Position numbers and translations under genes: made by a program
In this document: positions 36,504 to 46,050 of the stretch, in pieces
Layout of the letters: the number at the start of each line of letters is the position of its first letter
Numbering within the stretch: the first letter of the stretch is position 1
Assembly (NCBI GenBank): GCA_902517425.1
Contig: CABYCI010000004.1
Coordinates: 1-52,087 of the forward strand
DNA: 52,087 nt
Reading direction: 5' to 3'
Origin: an uncultured SAR86 cluster bacterium
GTDB lineage: Bacteria > Pseudomonadota > Gammaproteobacteria > Magnimaribacterales > D2472
The notes under the pieces: model-generated
What the model was told of the DNA's origin: nothing
Database searches by the model: none
Seen by the model: the letters and a program-made list of their open reading frames with translations, nothing else

Positions 36504-37998
36504 ATCTTTAAAAAATAGACTTAACGAATTAAAAGACAAGGGCTTCTTTGATGAGCTTATTATAAAAAGAGGAATTGAAAAAGAATTCTTCAGGGTTGAT
36601 TCCAACGGTTTTATTTCTAAAAATTCTCATCCTAAATCTTTAGGTTCTGCACTAAAAAATAAATACATCACCACTGATTTTGCCGAAGCTCAAGTTGAGC
36701 TAGTTACACCAACCTTTGAAGATATCAATGAGCTGTATGATTTTCTTCACTCACTCCACGTATTTGTCGCAAAAAACATAGATAAAGATGAAATGTTATG
36801 GCCTCTTTCAATGCCCCCAAGAATTGAAGACGAATCTGAAATCAACTTAGGTTATTACCATCAATCAGGGATAGGCTTGTTGAAACATGTTTATCGAAGA
36901 GGGTTAAAAGTTAGATACGGTGCCACTATGCAGTGTGTATCCGGCATGCATTATAATTTTTCTATAAAGCGAAACTCTTTTCCGACATTAATAAACTCAT
37001 CCGACCAAAAAGATATTAATGATGCATATTTGGGCTTGGTAAGAAACTTTAAAAGAATTTATTGGTATGTATTGGCTGAGTTTGGCCAAACAAATGTTGT
37101 CGATAAATCATTTGTAAATAATAGAAGTCATAATCTTGAAAAACTAAATGAAGATGATATGTATCTAAAGGAGGCGACTTCATTAAGAATGAGTGAAATA
37201 GGGTATCAAAGCAAAGCACAAAAAGGTCTTGATATTAAATACAATTCATTAAGTAGTTTCTTGGAAAAGATAAAATCTGCCATCACAGTTCCCTATGAAG
37301 AGTTCAAAAATAAAAATCTACTGGATTCTAATGGAGAATATCATCAGATTTCTGATGGCGTAATACAAATTGAAAATGAATATTACGATTCAATAAGGCC
37401 AAAAAGATCCGCATCTAATGACATGAGGCCATATGAGTTGTTAAAAAATTTTGGTATTGAATATCTTGAAATAAGAGGGGTAGATATCTCACCGACTGAT
37501 ATAACTGGTATGTCTAAACATCATATTAGGTTCCTTGATCTTATTCTTATATATTGCTTAGTATCACCTAGCCCAAAAATTACGCCTGAAGAGAAGAAGG
37601 TTATAGATTCAAATGATTATATTTCGATCTACAACGGAAGGAATAACGAAGCTGATGTTGTTATAGACGGCAATAAGACAAATATTGAACTAGCTAAGCA
37701 AAAAATCTTAGGCGAATTAGAATATATTGCTGATTTTATGGGTGAAAGTGATTTATTTCATCAAGCGATTAATCATGTAACGGAATTGCCGAAAGGCGAA
37801 CTTCCACAAAAGCCATTCCATGAATATGGAATAGAGCTAGCTAAAAAAAATCTTGCTATATTAAAATCATCTAAAGAAAAAAATATTGATAGTATTAAGA
37901 AAGAGGTAGCACTATCATTAGAAGAGTTGGAAAATATGCCTAAAAATTCAATTGAAGAAATGAATAAATTTGTTAAAAGCTATAATTTAGATCTTTAG
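36493..37998 (+). CDS. gshA: Glutamate-cysteine ligase
   Basis: GshA makes gamma-glutamylcysteine, the first step of glutathione synthesis. The 501-residue protein fits the proteobacterial GshA family: [15 protein letters not shown] near the N-terminus, [27 protein letters not shown] and the C-terminal-half [17 protein letters not shown], all of which are metal- and substrate-binding blocks of the family. The start overlaps the pckA stop by 11 bases, so translation is probably coupled to pckA. The next gene starts nine bases downstream. gshB is not in the window. Confidence 0.94.
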   Translation: MTNESLKNRLNELKDKGFFDELIIKRGIEKEFFRVDSNGFISKNSHPKSLGSALKNKYITTDFAEAQVELVTPTFEDINELYDFLHSLHVFVAKNIDKDEMLWPLSMPPRIEDESEINLGYYHQSGIGLLKHVYRRGLKVRYGATMQCVSGMHYNFSIKRNSFPTLINSSDQKDINDAYLGLVRNFKRIYWYVLAEFGQTNVVDKSFVNNRSHNLEKLNEDDMYLKEATSLRMSEIGYQSKAQKGLDIKYNSLSSFLEKIKSAITVPYEEFKNKNLLDSNGEYHQISDGVIQIENEYYDSIRPKRSASNDMRPYELLKNFGIEYLEIRGVDISPTDITGMSKHHIRFLDLILIYCLVSPSPKITPEEKKVIDSNDYISIYNGRNNEADVVIDGNKTNIELAKQKILGELEYIADFMGESDLFHQAINHVTELPKGELPQKPFHEYGIELAKKNLAILKSSKEKNIDSIKKEVALSLEELENMPKNSIEEMNKFVKSYNLDL

Positions 37999-38006
37999 GG
38001 GGAGCT

Positions 38007-39005
38007 ATGAAAACTTTACAATGTGTTGAACTGGGAATGCCTGATAAATTACAAATTAATGAAGTACCAGATCCTGAGGTGCATCCTGAGCATGTCTTAA
38101 TTGAAAATAAAGCAGCGAGTGTTAATTTTCCTGATGTTCTTATGATTCAGGGTTTATATCAATTTCAACCTGAACTACCTTTCACGCCCGGTGGTGAATC
38201 TGCTGGAATAGTTTCTGCTATTGGCGAAGGAGTGGAAAATATCTCAGTTGGGGATAGAGTATTTGCAATGACAGGCATGGGTGCATTTTCAGAAAAAATT
38301 GTTGCACACCATAGCTCTGTTGTAAAAATCCCTGAAAATATGGAATTTGAAACAGCGGCAGCCCTTCCAATGACTTATGGAACCTCTTTATATGCTCTTA
38401 AACAAAGAGCTGAACTTAAGGAAGGAGAAACTCTTTTAGTTTTAGGTGCAGCTGGTGGCGTTGGTCTTGCAACAGTAGAACTTGGTAAAGCAATGGGCGC
38501 AAAAGTAATAGCAGCTGCGTCAACTCAAGAGAAAATAGATTTATGTAAACAACATGGTGCTGATGAGGGTTTTATATACCCCACAGGAAAACTCGATAGG
38601 GATCAACAAAAAGAACTTTCTTCTAAGATTAAAGAGTTAACAGGAGGTATGGGAGCAAATGTTGTTTATGATCCTGTTGGAGATTCATATTCTGAGCCAT
38701 GCATTAGAGCTACAGCTTGGGACGGAAGATATCTAGTCATTGGTTTCGCTGCAGGAGAAATTCCAAAGATACCAATTAACCTTGCCCTTTTAAAAGGCAT
38801 GAAAATAGTTGGCGTATTTTGGGGCGCCTGGGTTGGTATGTTTCCTCAAGAGAATAAGAAAAATTTCGAAGAGCTTTTTCAACTTTATTCTGATGGAAAA
38901 ATTAACCCTGAAGTTTCTGATTCATTTAGTTTAGATGATGGCGCGCAAGCAATAGCACATTTAAAAGATAGAAAAGCTAAAGGTAAAGTAATTATTAAAA
39001 TATGA
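38007..39005 (+). CDS. NADPH:quinone oxidoreductase family protein (zinc-independent MDR)
   Basis: This 332-residue medium-chain dehydrogenase/reductase has an N-terminal GroES-like domain (VNFPDVLMIQGLYQ, FTPGGESAGIV) and a Rossmann domain with LGAAGGVGLATVEL. The zinc-ligand cysteines of alcohol dehydrogenases are absent, which places it with quinone oxidoreductases and enoyl reductases. A strong ribosome binding site (AGGGGGAGC) precedes the ATG. As the last gene after pckA and gshA it may take part in redox protection, but the substrate is not known. It ends five bases from the convergent SCO1 gene. Confidence 0.88.
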   Translation: MKTLQCVELGMPDKLQINEVPDPEVHPEHVLIENKAASVNFPDVLMIQGLYQFQPELPFTPGGESAGIVSAIGEGVENISVGDRVFAMTGMGAFSEKIVAHHSSVVKIPENMEFETAAALPMTYGTSLYALKQRAELKEGETLLVLGAAGGVGLATVELGKAMGAKVIAAASTQEKIDLCKQHGADEGFIYPTGKLDRDQQKELSSKIKELTGGMGANVVYDPVGDSYSEPCIRATAWDGRYLVIGFAAGEIPKIPINLALLKGMKIVGVFWGAWVGMFPQENKKNFEELFQLYSDGKINPEVSDSFSLDDGAQAIAHLKDRKAKGKVIIKI

Positions 39006-39010
39006 AAACT

Positions 39011-39646
39011 TTAGTCTTGTGTTACAGATTGATAAGTTAAGGATAATCTTGAAATATCGAACGGCGGTCTAAACACTCCTGCAAATTCCCCTTTAGGATT
39101 TAATAAAATAATATTATTAACATGATTATCTAAGTGAGAATGATCCATTGAATCGCCTCCAGGCATTACATTGTTGACAGAAAGTTGAGTTGCAAGGCTT
39201 ATAAGCATTGGTCTGATATTTGAGACTCCGATAAAAGCTTCGTCAAAACCTTTTGCATATTTATTAATGTCTTCTGGACTATCTCTTTCAGGATCAATAG
39301 AAACTAAAACCCACTGCTTATCTTCTAGGGGATATTCTTTTTCTCGTAAAACTTTTATTAGTTTTGAAATTTGATACATGGTTGTGGGACATTCATCAGG
39401 ACATCTTGTAAATCCAAAGTACATCAAGGTCCACTTGTTATTTAAATCAGATTTATTAAATTCTTTCCCATTTAAGGAATAAAAACTAAAGTCCGAAATT
39501 TCTTTAGGGGTTTCAAATAAGAACAGGCCATTGATTAAAAGCTCATTTGCACTCAGCACTCTTGGTTTAGTTAATTTATTAATAAACAGTGTTAAAACCA
39601 CAAATATAAATAATGCAATTAGTAGAATATTTCTCTTTATCGTCAT
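39011..39646 (-). CDS. SCO1/SenC copper chaperone for cytochrome c oxidase
   Basis: SCO proteins deliver copper to the CuA site of oxidase subunit II. The 211-residue protein has an N-terminal membrane anchor (ILLIALFIFVVLTLFI), a thioredoxin fold with the copper-binding CxxxC in FTRCPDECPTTM near residue 85, and the third ligand His in DHSHLDNHVNNI. It is the last gene of the minus cox operon, overlapping the cyoE end by one base, the same position as senC in Pseudomonas. Confidence 0.94.
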   Translation of the reverse strand: MTIKRNILLIALFIFVVLTLFINKLTKPRVLSANELLINGLFLFETPKEISDFSFYSLNGKEFNKSDLNNKWTLMYFGFTRCPDECPTTMYQISKLIKVLREKEYPLEDKQWVLVSIDPERDSPEDINKYAKGFDEAFIGVSNIRPMLISLATQLSVNNVMPGGDSMDHSHLDNHVNNIILLNPKGEFAGVFRPPFDISRLSLTYQSVTQD

Positions 39647-40512
39647 TAGCTTGAAATCAAAAAATGATCGATTAATAAAGCAAGAAATATTAAAAAGATA
39701 TAGTAAATTGAAAACTGAAAAGTGCTCATAGCATCTTCGTTGTCATTGCTGAAATAAAGATTAATAGAATAGTATAGAAAAATAGTGCTAAGAATTAGTG
39801 CAGAGAATAGATATATTTCACCTGACATCAAAACTACATAGGGAAGCACACTGACTATAAATAGAATAATCGTATATAAAACTATTTGTAGCTTGGTGAA
39901 GGCTACTCCATGAGTTACCGGTAACATGGGTATAGACTCTTTCGCATATTCATCCTTTCGATATATTGCTAGTGCCCAAAAATGAGGAGGTGTCCATACG
40001 AAGATTATTAACACTAATAATAAAGCATATGGATCTATGGTATTTGTTATAGACGACCAGCCAAGCAAAGGAGGTGCTGCTCCAGCTAAGCCACCAATTA
40101 CGATGTTTTGAGGAGTGGCTCTTTTTAAATAAACCGTATATATAAAGGCATACCCAACCAAAGAGGACAAAGTCAGAATCATTGTAAGGGTGTTCACATA
40201 TAGATATAAAATTAGGGCTCCTAAAATACCTATAATTAATGCGAATAATGAAGCATGTGTTGGAGATAGCTCTCCTTTGGGAAGAGGCCTTTGATCTGTT
40301 CTTGTCATAGAGGCGTCTGTATTTCTATCAATTACTTGGTTTACTGCCGCAGCTGATGCAGCACAAAATGCTATGCCTGTTAATGAAACAAATAAGTATC
40401 CGAATGAGCTTACAGATTCTTCTGCTAAAAGCATCCCAACAAAAGCACATATGAGCATCATGTAAACTACATTTGGTTTACATAGCTCATAGTAACTTCT
40501 TAAAAGTGTCAT
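39646..40512 (-). CDS. cyoE: Protoheme IX farnesyltransferase (heme O synthase)
   Basis: This UbiA-superfamily prenyltransferase adds a farnesyl group to heme B, making heme O for the oxidase. Signatures are NQVIDRNTDASMTRTDQRPLP (first Asp-rich region) and the second Asp-rich loop near WALAIYRKDEYAKESIPMLP. It has several membrane segments. I use ATG 40512 (MTLLRSYYELCKPNVVYMM), not the track start at 40560, because it gives the family N-terminus and the common ATGA overlap with the ctaA stop. That leaves 288 residues, a normal length. Confidence 0.94.
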   Translation of the reverse strand: MTLLRSYYELCKPNVVYMMLICAFVGMLLAEESVSSFGYLFVSLTGIAFCAASAAAVNQVIDRNTDASMTRTDQRPLPKGELSPTHASLFALIIGILGALILYLYVNTLTMILTLSSLVGYAFIYTVYLKRATPQNIVIGGLAGAAPPLLGWSSITNTIDPYALLLVLIIFVWTPPHFWALAIYRKDEYAKESIPMLPVTHGVAFTKLQIVLYTIILFIVSVLPYVVLMSGEIYLFSALILSTIFLYYSINLYFSNDNEDAMSTFQFSIYYIFLIFLALLIDHFLISS

Positions 40513-41483
40513 TTTTTCCAAGCCAAATAATTGACTGTAAAGGTTGCTAGCAGAAGACATGCTGCAACTAGATTATGAGATATTGCAACATAAAGCGGCA
40601 ACACATAAACAACATTTATTATTCCTAATGTGATTTGTGTTAATAGCAATATACCCAATGTTGAAGCCAGTGGTGCTGCATCAGAGAACCATAATCTTGA
40701 CATAAGTATCAAAAATATAAAGGTCACTAATATTGCAGAAACTCTGTGAGTATAATGAATTGCAACTCTTGCAGGATTATCTAACAACCCATACAAATAA
40801 TTAGGTCCAACTTCTTGGTTAAGATTAAAGCCATTTTTGAAATCCATTTCAGGCAAATAACTGCCCTGACATGTTGGAAAGTCTGCACATGCTAATGAGG
40901 CATAATTGGTACTTGTCCAAACTCCTAAAAAGATTTGAAAAATTAAAACTACAATGGCAATTGCAGATATATATTTGAGATTTGAAATATTTATTTGATT
41001 AAATATCTCAAAATTTCTTGATTTTAAGAAAATAAAATAGAAAAGCGTAAGGGTTGCAAATCCACCAAAAAGGTGGGTTGTTACTATGATAGGAAGAAGA
41101 TTAAGGCTTACAGTTAAATATCCGAACAGTCCTTGGCAGCATATTAAAATTAAAAGAAAGAGTGACCATCTTTTAATTGATTTATCATCTGTTCTGCTAA
41201 ATGAAAGATATACTGACAAGATTGCAACTAAGCCAAGCGCTGCAGCAAAAAGTCTATGAACTTGCTCTGGTATTGCTTTATTAATGTCATAGGGAAACAT
41301 TGGGAATCTGCTTTCAGCTAAAGCTATTTCAACTTCATCATTTGGCCAGAAAACAAAGCCATAACATCCTGGCCAGTCTGGACAACCCAAACCGGCATCA
41401 ACAAGTCTTGTCCATGCTCCTAGGGCTATGACTACAAAAGCCATGCAGATTCCAATAAATGATAAATTTCTAATATAGTTCAT
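40509..41483 (-). CDS. ctaA: Heme A synthase (COX15/CtaA)
   Basis: CtaA oxidises heme O to heme A. The 324-residue polytopic protein begins with the conserved GAWTRLVDAGLGCPDWPGCYG and later repeats CADFPTCQGSY in the second half, the typical internal duplication with paired cysteines. Histidines in EQVHRLFAA, THLFGGFAT, HYTHRVSAI and ISHNLVAAC are the expected heme-binding positions. It overlaps cyoE by four bases and starts one base into the stop of the next upstream gene. Confidence 0.93.
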   Translation of the reverse strand: MNYIRNLSFIGICMAFVVIALGAWTRLVDAGLGCPDWPGCYGFVFWPNDEVEIALAESRFPMFPYDINKAIPEQVHRLFAAALGLVAILSVYLSFSRTDDKSIKRWSLFLLILICCQGLFGYLTVSLNLLPIIVTTHLFGGFATLTLFYFIFLKSRNFEIFNQINISNLKYISAIAIVVLIFQIFLGVWTSTNYASLACADFPTCQGSYLPEMDFKNGFNLNQEVGPNYLYGLLDNPARVAIHYTHRVSAILVTFIFLILMSRLWFSDAAPLASTLGILLLTQITLGIINVVYVLPLYVAISHNLVAACLLLATFTVNYLAWKK

Positions 41484-42034
41484 TAAATAAGCACCTTTAA
41501 GTCTTTAAGAATTAATTTTGGATCAGTGTCGGTATTAAAATACATAACCGCCCTGCCATATGGATCTATTACAAAAATCGGATTCTCTTCATTCAAATTG
41601 GTTTTAGAATTTTTTTGTAAAACGTTTAGTAAAACACCATTTTTGTCTTCGATTAGTGTCTGTCTTGGATATTGAGCCATAATAATACTTAAATCATCTT
41701 CTAGTAACTTATTGGAATAAAAGACCACTCTCTTAAGTTTATTGATATCTCTATTCAAGGCGACGTTAAGTTGTCGCATTAAATAAATTGACTCTGTACT
41801 TTTTTCAATGTCAGTAACATATACAGAAAGAACCCATTTCCCATCATCAAAATTTATTAAATCTTGTTCTCCTTTGCTATCTTTAAATTGATTAAAATTA
41901 AAATAGCTTTTGAAAAACTCTCCATTATTTTTAGTGCCTTCGGGTGACATTCCTGTTGTGAAATACAAAGTAGAGAAAACTACAACCAAGATAGGTGTTA
42001 ATAAAATTGATGCTAAAAAGAATTTACTTTTCAT
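41483..42034 (-). CDS. Cox-cluster SCO-like membrane protein of unknown role
   Basis: A 183-residue protein with one N-terminal membrane helix and a thioredoxin-like periplasmic region (GKWVLSVYVTD, FVIDPYGRAVMYF) that lacks the SCO CxxxC motif. A gene of this kind sits between SURF1 and ctaA in Pseudomonas cox operons (PA0111-like position), so it is probably an oxidase assembly factor; I know of no proven function. The ATG at 42034 is preferred because it puts the hydrophobic helix next to the start; the track start at 42049 adds MDIKK. It overlaps SURF1 by 11 bases. Confidence 0.78.
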   Translation of the reverse strand: MKSKFFLASILLTPILVVVFSTLYFTTGMSPEGTKNNGEFFKSYFNFNQFKDSKGEQDLINFDDGKWVLSVYVTDIEKSTESIYLMRQLNVALNRDINKLKRVVFYSNKLLEDDLSIIMAQYPRQTLIEDKNGVLLNVLQKNSKTNLNEENPIFVIDPYGRAVMYFNTDTDPKLILKDLKVLI

Positions 42035-42725
42035 TTTTTTTATATCCATACCAAATAAACATTAAACATAGCACTAGAAACATAGAAAACCATTGAGCTG
42101 CATAGCCAAAATGCTTTGATGGCATCATATTCGTGGGAACAATTTTAATATATTCTAGACTATTTTTAAGCAATGGGTCTGCCATTAGTAATAATTTATA
42201 CATAGTCTCATCATATTCTTTCAAAAGTATGTCGGGATTCTTCGTCTGGGAAATTTTTGGCCACGTCTTTGTTACTAGATCTTCTGATAAGACTAAGCCA
42301 AGCTCCGGCGATTCTAATATTCCACTAACCATGACTGTGTCTTCTGGAACCTTTATATCAGGGATAGTCTCTCTAGATCTTTCCCTTTTTATCCATCCTC
42401 TATCAACCAGTATTGTTTTCTCTGAATTTTTTATCTTGAGGGGAGTTAATACCTTAAAACCTGAGATGCCTCTATGAATAACATTATCGATTAGAATTTG
42501 TTTTGAACTATCCCACTTTCCTTCGACAAAAACTCTATCCCATTTTTTTGAATCAATTTCTAAATATGATGGTTTTTTTGTAAGGTTGTTATTAAATTCT
42601 TCTATAATAATTTTCTTAGCTTGTCCTCTTTCAATTTGCCAGAGCCCCAAAAAGAAAAACAAAGATGCAAAAAAAACAAAAAAAACTGTAATCCTTTTGC
42701 CAGGTTTAAATTTATTTCTTTTCAT
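42024..42725 (-). CDS. SURF1 family cytochrome oxidase assembly protein
   Basis: SURF1 supports heme A insertion into subunit I. The 233-residue protein has the classical two membrane helices at the ends (FFVFFASLFFFLGLWQIER at the N-terminus and SMFLVLCLMFIWYG at the C-terminus). Family motifs between them are GLWQIERGQAKK, VDRGWIKRE and HFGYAAQWFSMF. It lies in the conserved place between the small DUF2909 gene and ctaA, although here DUF2909 is on the opposite strand. Confidence 0.92.
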   Translation of the reverse strand: MKRNKFKPGKRITVFFVFFASLFFFLGLWQIERGQAKKIIIEEFNNNLTKKPSYLEIDSKKWDRVFVEGKWDSSKQILIDNVIHRGISGFKVLTPLKIKNSEKTILVDRGWIKRERSRETIPDIKVPEDTVMVSGILESPELGLVLSEDLVTKTWPKISQTKNPDILLKEYDETMYKLLLMADPLLKNSLEYIKIVPTNMMPSKHFGYAAQWFSMFLVLCLMFIWYGYKKNEK

Positions 42726-42759
42726 ATCTATTAAAGTATATCTGTTTTAAAATTCAACT

Positions 42760-42978
42760 ATGATTACAACACTTATTTATATCGTATTACCTTTATTGCT
42801 GCTTTCTCTTGCAGGCAGTCTATTTTTTCTCTTGATTGATAAAGGAGATACTGGCAGAAAAAGAACCGTATATCTTCTTGGCCTAAGAGTATTTTTTGCA
42901 GCTGTTTTAATCGCTTTAGTAACAATTGGTCTTTATACAGGAGAGCTTGGAAACAGTGTCCCCTGGGACGAATCCTAA
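42760..42978 (+). CDS. DUF2909 twin transmembrane protein
   Basis: The 72-residue protein consists of two hydrophobic helices (IYIVLPLLLLSLAGSLFFLL and LRVFFAAVLIALVTIGLYTG) joined by a basic loop, DKGDTGRKRTVYL. The C-terminal helix and loop match the DUF2909/twin transmembrane protein family found in Pseudomonas cox clusters. It is transcribed against the surrounding cox genes, divergent from SURF1, and its stop abuts the coxC stop. An oxidase assembly role is inferred from location only. Confidence 0.85.
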   Translation: MITTLIYIVLPLLLLSLAGSLFFLLIDKGDTGRKRTVYLLGLRVFFAAVLIALVTIGLYTGELGNSVPWDES

Positions 42979-43893
42979 TTAAAGTATATAAACAAACAAA
43001 AACAACATTACCCATACAACATCAACGAAGTGCCAATACCATGATGCAGCTTCGAATCCAAAATGGTCATGCTCTTCAAAATGTCCAGCAAAAACAGATC
43101 TTGCCAACATTATTGCCAACATAATGCCTCCCATCAATACATGGAATCCGTGGAAGCCAGTGAGCATAAAGAATGTTGAGCCATATATTCCTGAATTCAA
43201 AGTTAATCCGTAATAGGCATATGCTTCATAATATTCAGCAGCTTGTAAGCCTACAAAGATTAATGCAAGAGTAACTGTGATTCCTAAGAACCTATTAAAT
43301 TTCTTTCTATTGCCGTCCTTTAGACCAAGATGTGCAAAGTGAACAGTAACACTAGAACTTAAAAGTACAATAGTATTCCAAAGTGGTAACCACTCTAAAG
43401 CATGGTCCCAACCAGGCCAAGCCATACTTTTCTTAGCCAGAACATAACCATCTCCTTGGTCAGGGGTAACTATAACTGGCCAAGTAGATTCAAAACCCTG
43501 CCACATTTCAACGGCAGCAATTCCAATTCCTTTCTCACCTTCTCCAGCTAACCATGGAACTGCAAGGGTTCTTACATAAAAGAGTGCTCCAAAGAAGGCA
43601 GCAAAAAACATTACTTCTGAAAATATAAACCATGCCATTCCATATACATAGGACTGTTTTAATTGATTAGAATCTAGTCCTGCGAGATGCTCTTTAATTA
43701 CCTGACGAAACCAGAAAAACAAAGTAGTAAATAGACATGCAAAACCAAAATATAATATGTATACAGAGTTGCTTGTTGGATCATCTAAATTATTAATAGT
43801 GCTTGAAGCACCCATAACAAGAACAAATAAAGAGAATGCCATAAAGATAGGAAACCTACTTTGATCTGGAACGTAATAACTTCCGCCACTCAT
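42979..43893 (-). CDS. ctaE: Cytochrome c oxidase subunit III
   Basis: Subunit III supports proton uptake and stability of the aa3-type oxidase core. The polytopic protein shows SYYVPDQSRFPIFMA at the N-terminus, FSEVMFFAAFFGALFY, and the C-terminal GFHGFHVLMGGIMLAIML followed by ASWYWHFVDVVWVMLF, all characteristic of COX3. I set the start at ATG 43893, one base after the CtaG stop; the track's start at 43956 lies inside ctaG and adds non-family residues. This gives 304 residues. Confidence 0.95.
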   Translation of the reverse strand: MSGGSYYVPDQSRFPIFMAFSLFVLVMGASSTINNLDDPTSNSVYILYFGFACLFTTLFFWFRQVIKEHLAGLDSNQLKQSYVYGMAWFIFSEVMFFAAFFGALFYVRTLAVPWLAGEGEKGIGIAAVEMWQGFESTWPVIVTPDQGDGYVLAKKSMAWPGWDHALEWLPLWNTIVLLSSSVTVHFAHLGLKDGNRKKFNRFLGITVTLALIFVGLQAAEYYEAYAYYGLTLNSGIYGSTFFMLTGFHGFHVLMGGIMLAIMLARSVFAGHFEEHDHFGFEAASWYWHFVDVVWVMLFLFVYIL

Positions 43894-43894
43894 T

Positions 43895-44455
43895 CTAGTT
43901 GCCCATATCCATGTCATGATGAGATAAAATTTCTTCATCATAATCAGTAATATCAAAAATTGTATATGACAAAATTATATTTTTAATGTTAGATGGAAGT
44001 TCATTTGAAACTAACAATTTAACTGGTAGATATGCTTCTTCCCCTGGCATAAGCTCTTGTTGCTCAAAGCAAAAACACTCTAATTTTTTTAAATGGGCTG
44101 CTGCATTAGAAGGAGCAACACTTGGTACTGCTTGGGCAACCATTCTTTTGTTAGTGGTATTTTTTACATAAAAAGTTGCTGTGTGATACTTTCCAGTTTT
44201 TATTTTCATGACTTGTTCTGAAGGTTTGAATGTCCAAGGCATGTTTTCATTATTGGTGGAAATGAATTGCAGGGCAATTGATCTTCCATCATCTATTACT
44301 AAACTATCATTATTTTCAGATTGAAATACCTTTCCATTTAAACCTGTAACTTCACAAAAAACATCATATAAAGGTACTAAAGCAAATCCAAAGGCAAACA
44401 TTAAAGGAACCGCAATAATAAGTTTTCTTAATGTTTTCTTAGCGCCCTTATTCAT
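43895..44455 (-). CDS. ctaG: Cytochrome c oxidase assembly protein CtaG/COX11
   Basis: COX11 delivers copper to the CuB site of subunit I. An N-terminal membrane anchor (KLIIAVPLMFAFGFALVPLYDVFC) is followed by a periplasmic immunoglobulin-like domain with the copper-binding CFCFEQQEL motif near residue 130. PLYDVFCEVTGLNGK is the family hallmark. The 186-residue length is normal. The start codon overlaps the coxA stop by one base (TAATG). Confidence 0.95.
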   Translation of the reverse strand: MNKGAKKTLRKLIIAVPLMFAFGFALVPLYDVFCEVTGLNGKVFQSENNDSLVIDDGRSIALQFISTNNENMPWTFKPSEQVMKIKTGKYHTATFYVKNTTNKRMVAQAVPSVAPSNAAAHLKKLECFCFEQQELMPGEEAYLPVKLLVSNELPSNIKNIILSYTIFDITDYDEEILSHHDMDMGN

Positions 44456-46038
44456 TAGTCAATCTTTGGTGGAGTAGAAAATGTATGATATGGAGCAGGT
44501 GATGCAACAGACCATTCGAGTCCTCTAGCACCTTCCCATACTTGATCAGTAGCTTTCTTGCCGCCCATTACGGTTTTAAGTACTATAAATAAAAATAATA
44601 ATTGTGAAAATCCAAACAAGAAAGCCCCAACACTTGAAACCATGTTCCAGTCTGCAAACTGAAGGGCATAGTCTGGATATCTTCTGGGCATTCCAGCAAG
44701 TCCAATGAAATGTTGTGGGAAGAAAGTCACATTAACGCCTATAAATGATAACCAGAAATGGAGTTTTCCAAGTCTTTCATCATACATATTGCCTGTCCAT
44801 TTCGGTATCCAATAGTAAACAGCTGCCATGATAGAAAAAATAGCACCAGGCACTAAAACATAATGAAAATGTGCAACAACAAAATAAGTATCATGATATT
44901 GGAAGTCTGCAGGCACAATCGCTAGCATCAGTCCTGATAATCCACCAATTGTAAATAAAACTACAAAAGCTATGGCAAACAACATAGGGGTTTCAAATGT
45001 TATAGACCCTCTAAACATTGTTGCCACCCAGTTGAAAACTTTCACTCCTGTTGGAACTGCAATTAGCATTGTTGCCCACATAAAGAATATTTCTGCTGCT
45101 AGTGGCAATCCAACAGTAAACATATGGTGTGCCCAAACTACGAAGGACAAAATTGCAATTGAAAGCATGGCCCAAACCATTGAAGAGTATCCAAATAATT
45201 GTTTTCTAGAGAATGTCTCAATAATGTGAGAAACAATACCAAAGGCAGGCAAAATCATAATGTAAACTTCTGGGTGTCCAAAAAACCAAAAAATATGTTG
45301 AAATAAAACTGGATCTCCGCCACCGGCTGCGTTAAAGAAGCTTGTACCAAAATGAATGTCCATCAGCATCATTGTTACCGCACCGGCAAGAACTGGCATA
45401 ACTGCAATTAATAAATAAGCAGTTATTAACCAAGACCACACAAACAATGGCATTTTCATTAATCCAACACCAGGCGCCCTCATATTCATTATTGTCACTA
45501 CGACATTTATAGCACCCATGATTGATGAAGCACCCATAATGTGAACTGAGAAAATAAAGAATGTAACACTTGGTGGGGCATATGTTGTGGAGAGAGGAGC
45601 ATAGAAAGTCCATCCAAAATTAGGTGCACCACCTTCCATAAATAGCGAAGAGAGCAAAATGAAGAAAGCAAATGGCAATATCCAAAAACTTAAATTGTTC
45701 ATCCTTGGTAAGGCCATGTCTGGCGCGCCAATTTGCATTGGTACTAGCCAATTTGCAAGACCAACAAAGGCAGGCATTACTCCGCCAAATATCATTATAA
45801 GACCGTGAAGGGTTATCATTTGATTATAAAATTCAGGTTCTACTATTTGCATTCCAGGTTGAAAAAGCTCAGCCCTAATGATCATTGCCATAGCCCCGCC
45901 AATCAAGAACATAGCAAAACTAAACCATAGATATAGAGTTCCTATATCTTTATGGTTTGTTGTAAAAAGCCACCTGGTTATACCTGCGGCAGGACCGTGG
46001 TGGTGCTCGTCATGATGATTTTCTATTACTGCGCTCAT
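44455..46038 (-). CDS. ctaD: Cytochrome c oxidase subunit I
   Basis: This is the catalytic heme-copper subunit that reduces oxygen and pumps protons. The 527-residue protein has about 12 membrane segments. Key residues are visible: the low-spin heme His in [11 protein letters not shown], the His-Pro-Glu-Val-Tyr cross-link motif in [22 protein letters not shown] for the CuB histidine pair, and FHYVLVPGA for heme ligands near the C-terminal third. The N-terminus is His-rich ([13 protein letters not shown]). It belongs to the A family (mitochondrial-like). Confidence 0.97.
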   Translation of the reverse strand: MSAVIENHHDEHHHGPAAGITRWLFTTNHKDIGTLYLWFSFAMFLIGGAMAMIIRAELFQPGMQIVEPEFYNQMITLHGLIMIFGGVMPAFVGLANWLVPMQIGAPDMALPRMNNLSFWILPFAFFILLSSLFMEGGAPNFGWTFYAPLSTTYAPPSVTFFIFSVHIMGASSIMGAINVVVTIMNMRAPGVGLMKMPLFVWSWLITAYLLIAVMPVLAGAVTMMLMDIHFGTSFFNAAGGGDPVLFQHIFWFFGHPEVYIMILPAFGIVSHIIETFSRKQLFGYSSMVWAMLSIAILSFVVWAHHMFTVGLPLAAEIFFMWATMLIAVPTGVKVFNWVATMFRGSITFETPMLFAIAFVVLFTIGGLSGLMLAIVPADFQYHDTYFVVAHFHYVLVPGAIFSIMAAVYYWIPKWTGNMYDERLGKLHFWLSFIGVNVTFFPQHFIGLAGMPRRYPDYALQFADWNMVSSVGAFLFGFSQLLFLFIVLKTVMGGKKATDQVWEGARGLEWSVASPAPYHTFSTPPKID

Positions 46039-46050
46039 AATATATTCCTA

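Noticed and set aside
45332-45613. 93-residue minus-strand ORF inside coxA
   Set aside because: It is an out-of-frame shadow of a confidently identified oxidase subunit, cysteine-rich by codon shift only.
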